This document shows, piece after piece, positions 5,792-8,482 of a DNA stretch of 8,482 nt. The notes beneath the pieces were generated by a model. It saw nothing but the letters and a program-made list of their open reading frames with translations, had not been told where the DNA came from and did not search any database. The translations under genes and the position numbers were made by a program. Positions within the stretch are counted from its first letter, which is position 1. Each line of letters opens with the position of its first letter. Source of the DNA: Bacteroidia bacterium (lineage in GTDB: Bacteria > Bacteroidota > Bacteroidia > Bacteroidales > BM523); contig JACQWN010000483.1 in the NCBI GenBank assembly GCA_016209245.1, positions 1 through 8,482 of the forward strand, written 5' to 3'.

Positions 5792-6445
5792 TTACATCAG
5801 TTCAAGCATTGCCTTAATCAAAGCATCAATGCCATCGCCAATTTGTGCTATTGTCGCATCAAGCATATAGCACGGAGTTGTAACTATCTTATTTTTTTCA
5901 TCAACCGCTATTTCACCATTTCCGGTTTCTTTATGCCTTGCGCCGAATTTTTTAATATTTTCGGCAGTTGCTGGATCGTTTCCAATTGTTACTACAATAT
6001 TTCCAAGAACCTTAGCCAAAATAACCGGTGCAATGCATAAAGCGCCTATAGGTTTATTATGATTTTTCATTTTACGGATTGCATCGGCGACTTCTTCATT
6101 TACATTGCAATTTATGCCGTCGAAAGCATATGTGCACAAATTTTTGGCTGCGCCATATCCGCCGGGCAGTACCAATCCATCGTATTGAGCAGCATCAAAT
6201 TGCTTTAATGGTTTGATATTTCCCCTGGCTATTCTTGCCGCTTCATTCAGCACTTTCCGCTTTTCATTCATTTCCTCGCCTGTAATGTGATTTACTACAT
6301 GATGCTGCATAATATCAGGAGCGAAAATATCATACTCGGCGCCATGCTTCGAAATAAAATACAATGCTAGGGTTGCTTCATGGATTTCAGAGCCGTCATA
6401 GAGCCCGCACCCTGCTAAAATAACTGCGAATTTTTTTGTTTTCAT
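5792..6445 (-). CDS. elbB: Isoprenoid biosynthesis glyoxalase ElbB (DJ-1/PfpI superfamily)
   Basis: A 217-residue class I glutamine amidotransferase-like protein of the ElbB type, the same length as the E. coli protein. Family features are FAVILAGCGLYDGSEIHEA (6-24), DGLVLPGGYGAAKNLCTYAF (89-108) and the nucleophile elbow GALCIAPV with Cys137. ElbB has glyoxalase-like activity in E. coli and has been linked by name to isoprenoid biosynthesis; its cellular role is not well settled. It is cytosolic, with no signal peptide. It begins 11 bases after the stop of the DUF5618 gene on the same strand, so the two are probably co-transcribed. No Shine-Dalgarno is evident before the ATG. Confidence 0.92.
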   Translation of the reverse strand: MKTKKFAVILAGCGLYDGSEIHEATLALYFISKHGAEYDIFAPDIMQHHVVNHITGEEMNEKRKVLNEAARIARGNIKPLKQFDAAQYDGLVLPGGYGAAKNLCTYAFDGINCNVNEEVADAIRKMKNHNKPIGALCIAPVILAKVLGNIVVTIGNDPATAENIKKFGARHKETGNGEIAVDEKNKIVTTPCYMLDATIAQIGDGIDALIKAMLELM

Positions 6446-6456
6446 ATTTTTCGATA

Positions 6457-6867
6457 TTATACGAAAGGTTTTATTTTGTTGATAATTGTGTAGGCATGTT
6501 CGAAACCTATGCTGATAACTCTTGCATCCCTGATACCATCATAATAACCGCATTTATGTAAAATATCATAAGCAGCATTGAGAACATCTAATAATTTTTT
6601 ATCAATTTTAGTTATTGTTCTTTGATAAAATTCAATATCTTTTTTCTCATTTCTACCCGGAATTATATCTTTTAATCTTGCATAAGTTTCTAAAGCAACC
6701 AGTACCCCAAGGTATGCGATTCCGCATGATGCTCTGACATATTTAGCATCTTTGTATATATTATTATGTTTTTCAGCTTTTTTCAACTGTTCTTTAGCAT
6801 TCATCATATAACGCATAGCTTCGTTATAAGCTTTTTCTTTCAATTGCTGTTGTTCCTGTATTGACAT
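6457..6867 (-). CDS. DUF5618 family protein
   Basis: A 136-residue, highly charged, almost entirely helical protein without signal peptide or membrane segment, so probably cytosolic. Residues 1-35 (MSIQEQQQLKEKAYNEAMRY onward) form a long amphipathic helix, and two more helices follow around the central GIAYLGVLVALETYARLKD (49-67) and KIDKKLLDVLNAAYDILHKC (87-106). This resembles the small Bacteroidota family DUF5618; the overall look of a helical bundle is HEPN-like, but no catalytic RxxxxH motif is visible, so no enzymatic claim is made. It is the first gene of a likely operon with elbB, and a -7 promoter motif lies 20 bases upstream of its ATG. Confidence 0.75.
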   Translation of the reverse strand: MSIQEQQQLKEKAYNEAMRYMMNAKEQLKKAEKHNNIYKDAKYVRASCGIAYLGVLVALETYARLKDIIPGRNEKKDIEFYQRTITKIDKKLLDVLNAAYDILHKCGYYDGIRDARVISIGFEHAYTIINKIKPFV

Positions 6868-6886
6868 AATGATTGTTTTTACAATA

Positions 6887-6894
6887 CAAAAATA
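6887..6894 (-). promoter_or_regulatory. Candidate -7 element for the DUF5618-elbB operon
   Basis: TATTTTTG on the minus strand is a perfect TAnnTTTG, 19 bases upstream of the DUF5618 ATG. No TTTG was found at the expected -33 distance, so support rests on the -7 motif and position alone. Confidence 0.4.
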
Positions 6895-6985
6895 CGAATT
6901 TTTATAAAAAAAATATAATTATTGAAGAAAATTATTTATCACTGTTATTTTTTCTTTTGATATTTTCTCAATCGTTTTAATTGCT

Positions 6986-6993
6986 TACTTTTG
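6986..6993 (+). promoter_or_regulatory. Candidate -7 element for the arsenate reductase gene
   Basis: TACTTTTG matches TAnnTTTG and lies 20 bases before the ATG at 7014. The nearest upstream TTTG (6956-6959) is 26 bases away, too far for a standard -33 box. Together with the motif at 6887-6894 it makes 6868-7013 a divergent promoter region. Confidence 0.42.
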
Positions 6994-7013
6994 TCTGATA
7001 ACAAATAAAAAAA

Positions 7014-7430
7014 ATGAAAATACTAATCCTTTGCACCGGAAACTCCTGCCGTAGCCCCATGGCTGAAGGCTTTTTAAAATCGTTTGATAATAAATTGGAA
7101 GTTTATTCAGCAGGAACTTTCCCTGCTGATTTTGTTAATTCTAATTCAGTAAAAGTTATGAAAGAGGTGGGTATTGATATCAGCGCTCACAAGCCGAGAA
7201 ATGTTAATGAATTTTTATCCGAATCATTCGATTATGTTATTACGGTATGCGATAGTTCAAAAGAAATATGCCCCGTGTTCGCAGGAAAGGTAAAACATTT
7301 TTTATATCATGGTTTTGAAGACCCGTATATGACATCCGGCACACCGGAAGAAATACTTTCCGTTTACCGGCGTGTCAGGGATGAAATTAAAGATTGGTTT
7401 TATAATTTTTATATAAGTAAAAGTGTCTGA
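7014..7430 (+). CDS. arsC: Arsenate reductase, thioredoxin-type (low-molecular-weight phosphatase fold)
   Basis: A 138-residue cytosolic protein of the LMW protein tyrosine phosphatase/ArsC superfamily. The phosphatase P-loop is CTGNSCRS (Cys7-X5-Arg13), and the C-terminal acidic segment has the DP pair in HGFEDPYM (near 98). Cys79 and Cys86, in ITVCDSSKEICP, have the same seven-residue spacing as Cys82 and Cys89 of Bacillus subtilis ArsC, which relay the disulfide to thioredoxin. Cys12 is also conserved. This favours arsenate reduction to arsenite over a plain tyrosine phosphatase. Length is normal for the family. No arsR, arsenite pump or other ars gene is nearby, so it stands alone here. 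It converges on gtrA with a 16-nt gap lacking a clear hairpin. Confidence 0.87.
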   Translation: MKILILCTGNSCRSPMAEGFLKSFDNKLEVYSAGTFPADFVNSNSVKVMKEVGIDISAHKPRNVNEFLSESFDYVITVCDSSKEICPVFAGKVKHFLYHGFEDPYMTSGTPEEILSVYRRVRDEIKDWFYNFYISKSV

Positions 7431-7446
7431 CAGCTTCAGATTTCTA

Positions 7447-7851
7447 TTAAATATTACTAAACGTAATCAACAAATTTGCAATAAAATTCCATATAGTCGT
7501 CACTATAATCGCTATCAGTTTTGAGAAATAAAAATTCCATTTAAGCTTATTTGTCAATATCCATAAAACAAAATTGTTAATTCCTAATCCGACAACAGAA
7601 ACTAATAAAAAACTGGTATATTCTATACCGATTTTTGGATTAGTGCTGTGGAAAGTCCAGATACGGTTCAAAAAATAGTTGCTTGATGCAGCTGCTGTAA
7701 AGCCGGCTGAATTTGCCAGAAATTTGTTGAGCTTTGCTTTTTCTTTTAACAGATAGGTAATACCAAAATCAACAATCATTCCGGTTGCTCCGACCACGCA
7801 AAACTTAATGAATTTGTAGAATAAAAGTTTTGATGAACTTAATATAAGCAT
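7447..7851 (-). CDS. GtrA family membrane protein
   Basis: A 134-residue inner-membrane protein with four predicted transmembrane helices, at about residues 14-35, 46-60, 79-100 and 110-130. Family signatures are FIKFCVVGATGMIVDFGITY (14-33), SSNYFLNRIWTF (56-67) and the closing WNFIANLLITF (121-131). GtrA proteins are thought to help flip polyprenyl-phosphate-linked sugars across the membrane for cell-surface glycan modification. They usually sit beside a GT2 glycosyltransferase, but none is visible here, so the glycan partner is unknown. The start at 7851 gives a normal-length protein. The copy 2 repeat begins about 60 bases upstream and may contain or separate its promoter. Confidence 0.88.
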   Translation of the reverse strand: MLILSSSKLLFYKFIKFCVVGATGMIVDFGITYLLKEKAKLNKFLANSAGFTAAASSNYFLNRIWTFHSTNPKIGIEYTSFLLVSVVGLGINNFVLWILTNKLKWNFYFSKLIAIIVTTIWNFIANLLITFSNI

Positions 7852-7910
7852 AAATATTAATCTTTTTATGATAAATTTTGATAATCTGATTATTTCATAA
7901 ATTTTAATTT

Positions 7911-8112
7911 GAATATATCAATAGCCCCGTCTTTTAAGGCGGGGTTTAATATGGAATGCGAATCTTTACTCTACTCCCCTGCAAAATTTGGAAAATTTTT
8001 TAAAAAATTTTCCAAATTTTGCAGGGGAAAGGCAAAGGCATTTTTCCACATCCCCGCCCTGAAGGACGGGGCTATTGAAATATATTTTAATCAAATTTGT
8101 GAATAATACAGG
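7911..8112. repeat. REPIN/MITE-like palindromic repeat, copy 2 (complete)
   Basis: CAATAGCCCCGTC...GGCGGGG at 7919-7944 and its inverted partner at 8052-8077 match at 23 of 26 positions, and each can form its own small GC-rich hairpin. Between them lies a 54-bp perfect palindrome (listed separately). The right side, 8037-8112, matches 66-141 at 70 of 76 positions. The homology ends at AATAATACAGG in both copies. Inverted REP-like hairpins around a spacer fit a REPIN mobilised by a RAYT transposase encoded elsewhere; this is inference. The element lies between the OstA-like gene and gtrA, both on the minus strand, so transcription entering from the OstA-like gene must cross it. The short open frame across it is produced by the repeat and is not a gene. 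Confidence 0.8.
7975..8028. repeat. 54-bp perfect palindrome in the core of repeat copy 2
   Basis: The axis is between 8001 and 8002, with 27-bp arms that match exactly. The outer shell is TCCCCTGCAAAATTTGG / CCAAATTTTGCAGGGGA, and the centre is an AT-only block of A4T6 joined to A6T4. It would form a long hairpin in RNA or a cruciform in DNA. The shell is shared with copy 1 (41-58), the centre is not. Confidence 0.95.
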
Positions 8113-8130
8113 AAAAAAACTTTTCTCAAA

Positions 8131-8482
8131 TCAATTAAAAATATCTTTCATATTAGCCGGCCTGCATTTTGCCAGCCATATAAACCCTTTCAACTTTAAT
8201 TCCTCCGGCTGAAGCTGATTGACAGGATACATTGTTCCTTCCGGTGTAGTATTAAAAATGATTTCACTAACTTCATTATCCTCAAGTATTATTCTGAGAT
8301 AGCTGCCCAGAGCCTTATTCACTCCGATAAAACCATCATCGTCCTTTGCATAATAAACTGTTTCACCATTACCTGTTACATCAATTCTGTATAAGTTGCC
8401 ATCTTTAAAATATCCTGTCATATTTTTACCTCGCATCTGATTATAACGGAGCGAATCTTCTTCTGATATGACCATAGATGAG
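8131..8482 (-). CDS. OstA-like (LptA-related) protein, C-terminal part only
   Basis: The frame is open to the window edge, so the true start lies beyond 8482; about 116 C-terminal residues are visible (the Met at 8475 is internal). The segment RYNQMRGKNMTGYFKDGNLY, then VTGNGETVYYAKDDDGFIGV and a closing LKGFIWLAKCRPANMKDIF resemble the C-terminus of the Bacteroidota OstA-like proteins. These carry repeated LptA/OstA beta-jellyroll segments and are linked to lipopolysaccharide transport across the periplasm. Assignment is from pattern memory on a partial protein. It is followed 18 bases after the stop by repeat copy 2. Confidence 0.72.
   Translation of the reverse strand, partial: SSMVISEEDSLRYNQMRGKNMTGYFKDGNLYRIDVTGNGETVYYAKDDDGFIGVNKALGSYLRIILEDNEVSEIIFNTTPEGTMYPVNQLQPEELKLKGFIWLAKCRPANMKDIFN

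Noticed and set aside
6457..6867. HEPN-type toxin of a toxin-antitoxin pair
   Set aside because: The helical bundle is suggestive, but no RxxxxH catalytic motif is seen, and the partner gene is elbB, not a nucleotidyltransferase.
7014..7430. Plain low-molecular-weight protein tyrosine phosphatase
   Set aside because: The Cys79/Cys86 pair with ArsC spacing, in addition to the P-loop cysteine, favours arsenate reductase; the phosphatase alternative is not fully excluded.
7909..8106. 65-codon open frame on the plus strand across the copy 2 repeat
   Set aside because: It is the translation of the palindromic repeat; its second half repeats the residues encoded by the inverted arm, and it has no independent coding signal.

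Overview
The window looks like a piece of a low-GC chromosome from the Bacteroidota. Five genes point there: a PorP/SprF-type outer-membrane protein of the type IX secretion family, a DUF4294 protein, a DUF5618 protein, the C-terminus of a Bacteroidota OstA-like (LptA-related) protein, and a single-domain RRM RNA-binding protein. Several upstream regions also carry the Bacteroidota -7 promoter motif TAnnTTTG, and Shine-Dalgarno sequences are mostly weak or absent. No rRNA, tRNA, CRISPR array, integrase or transposase gene is visible.

Layout: 1-141 is a palindromic repeat element (copy 1 of a family). 170-1240 (+) encodes the PorP/SprF-like protein. 1314-2597 (-) encodes a divergent phosphoglycerate kinase. 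2598-3129 is a gene-free stretch with a 133-bp MITE-like element ten bases from the pgk start codon and a second, decayed inverted repeat. 3130-3390 (+) is the RRM protein, followed by a perfect bidirectional terminator. 3435-4702 (-) is an NADP-isocitrate dehydrogenase gene broken by an internal deletion of about 100 nt. 4703-5206 is gene-free and holds the likely icd promoter plus a cluster of three hairpins. 5207-5791 (+) is DUF4294, abutting elbB (5792-6445, -), which follows a DUF5618 gene (6457-6867, -) by 11 nt in a probable two-gene operon. 7014-7430 (+) is a thioredoxin-type arsenate reductase homologue, and 7447-7851 (-) a GtrA-family membrane protein. 7911-8112 is copy 2 of the palindromic repeat family, and 8131-8482 (-) is the 3' part of an OstA-like gene that runs off the window.

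The genes are mostly single housekeeping or envelope genes in alternating orientation. There is no obvious pathway cluster and no defence or biosynthetic system. The unusual content is between genes: several palindrome-rich elements, at least two of which share an outer shell but carry unrelated perfectly palindromic cores. This nested palindrome-in-palindrome architecture recurs at other intergenic sites here and is the best candidate for something poorly described. The second notable point is the isocitrate dehydrogenase lesion: it removes exactly the segment that supplies most isocitrate-binding residues, while the rest of the gene and its promoter look intact.
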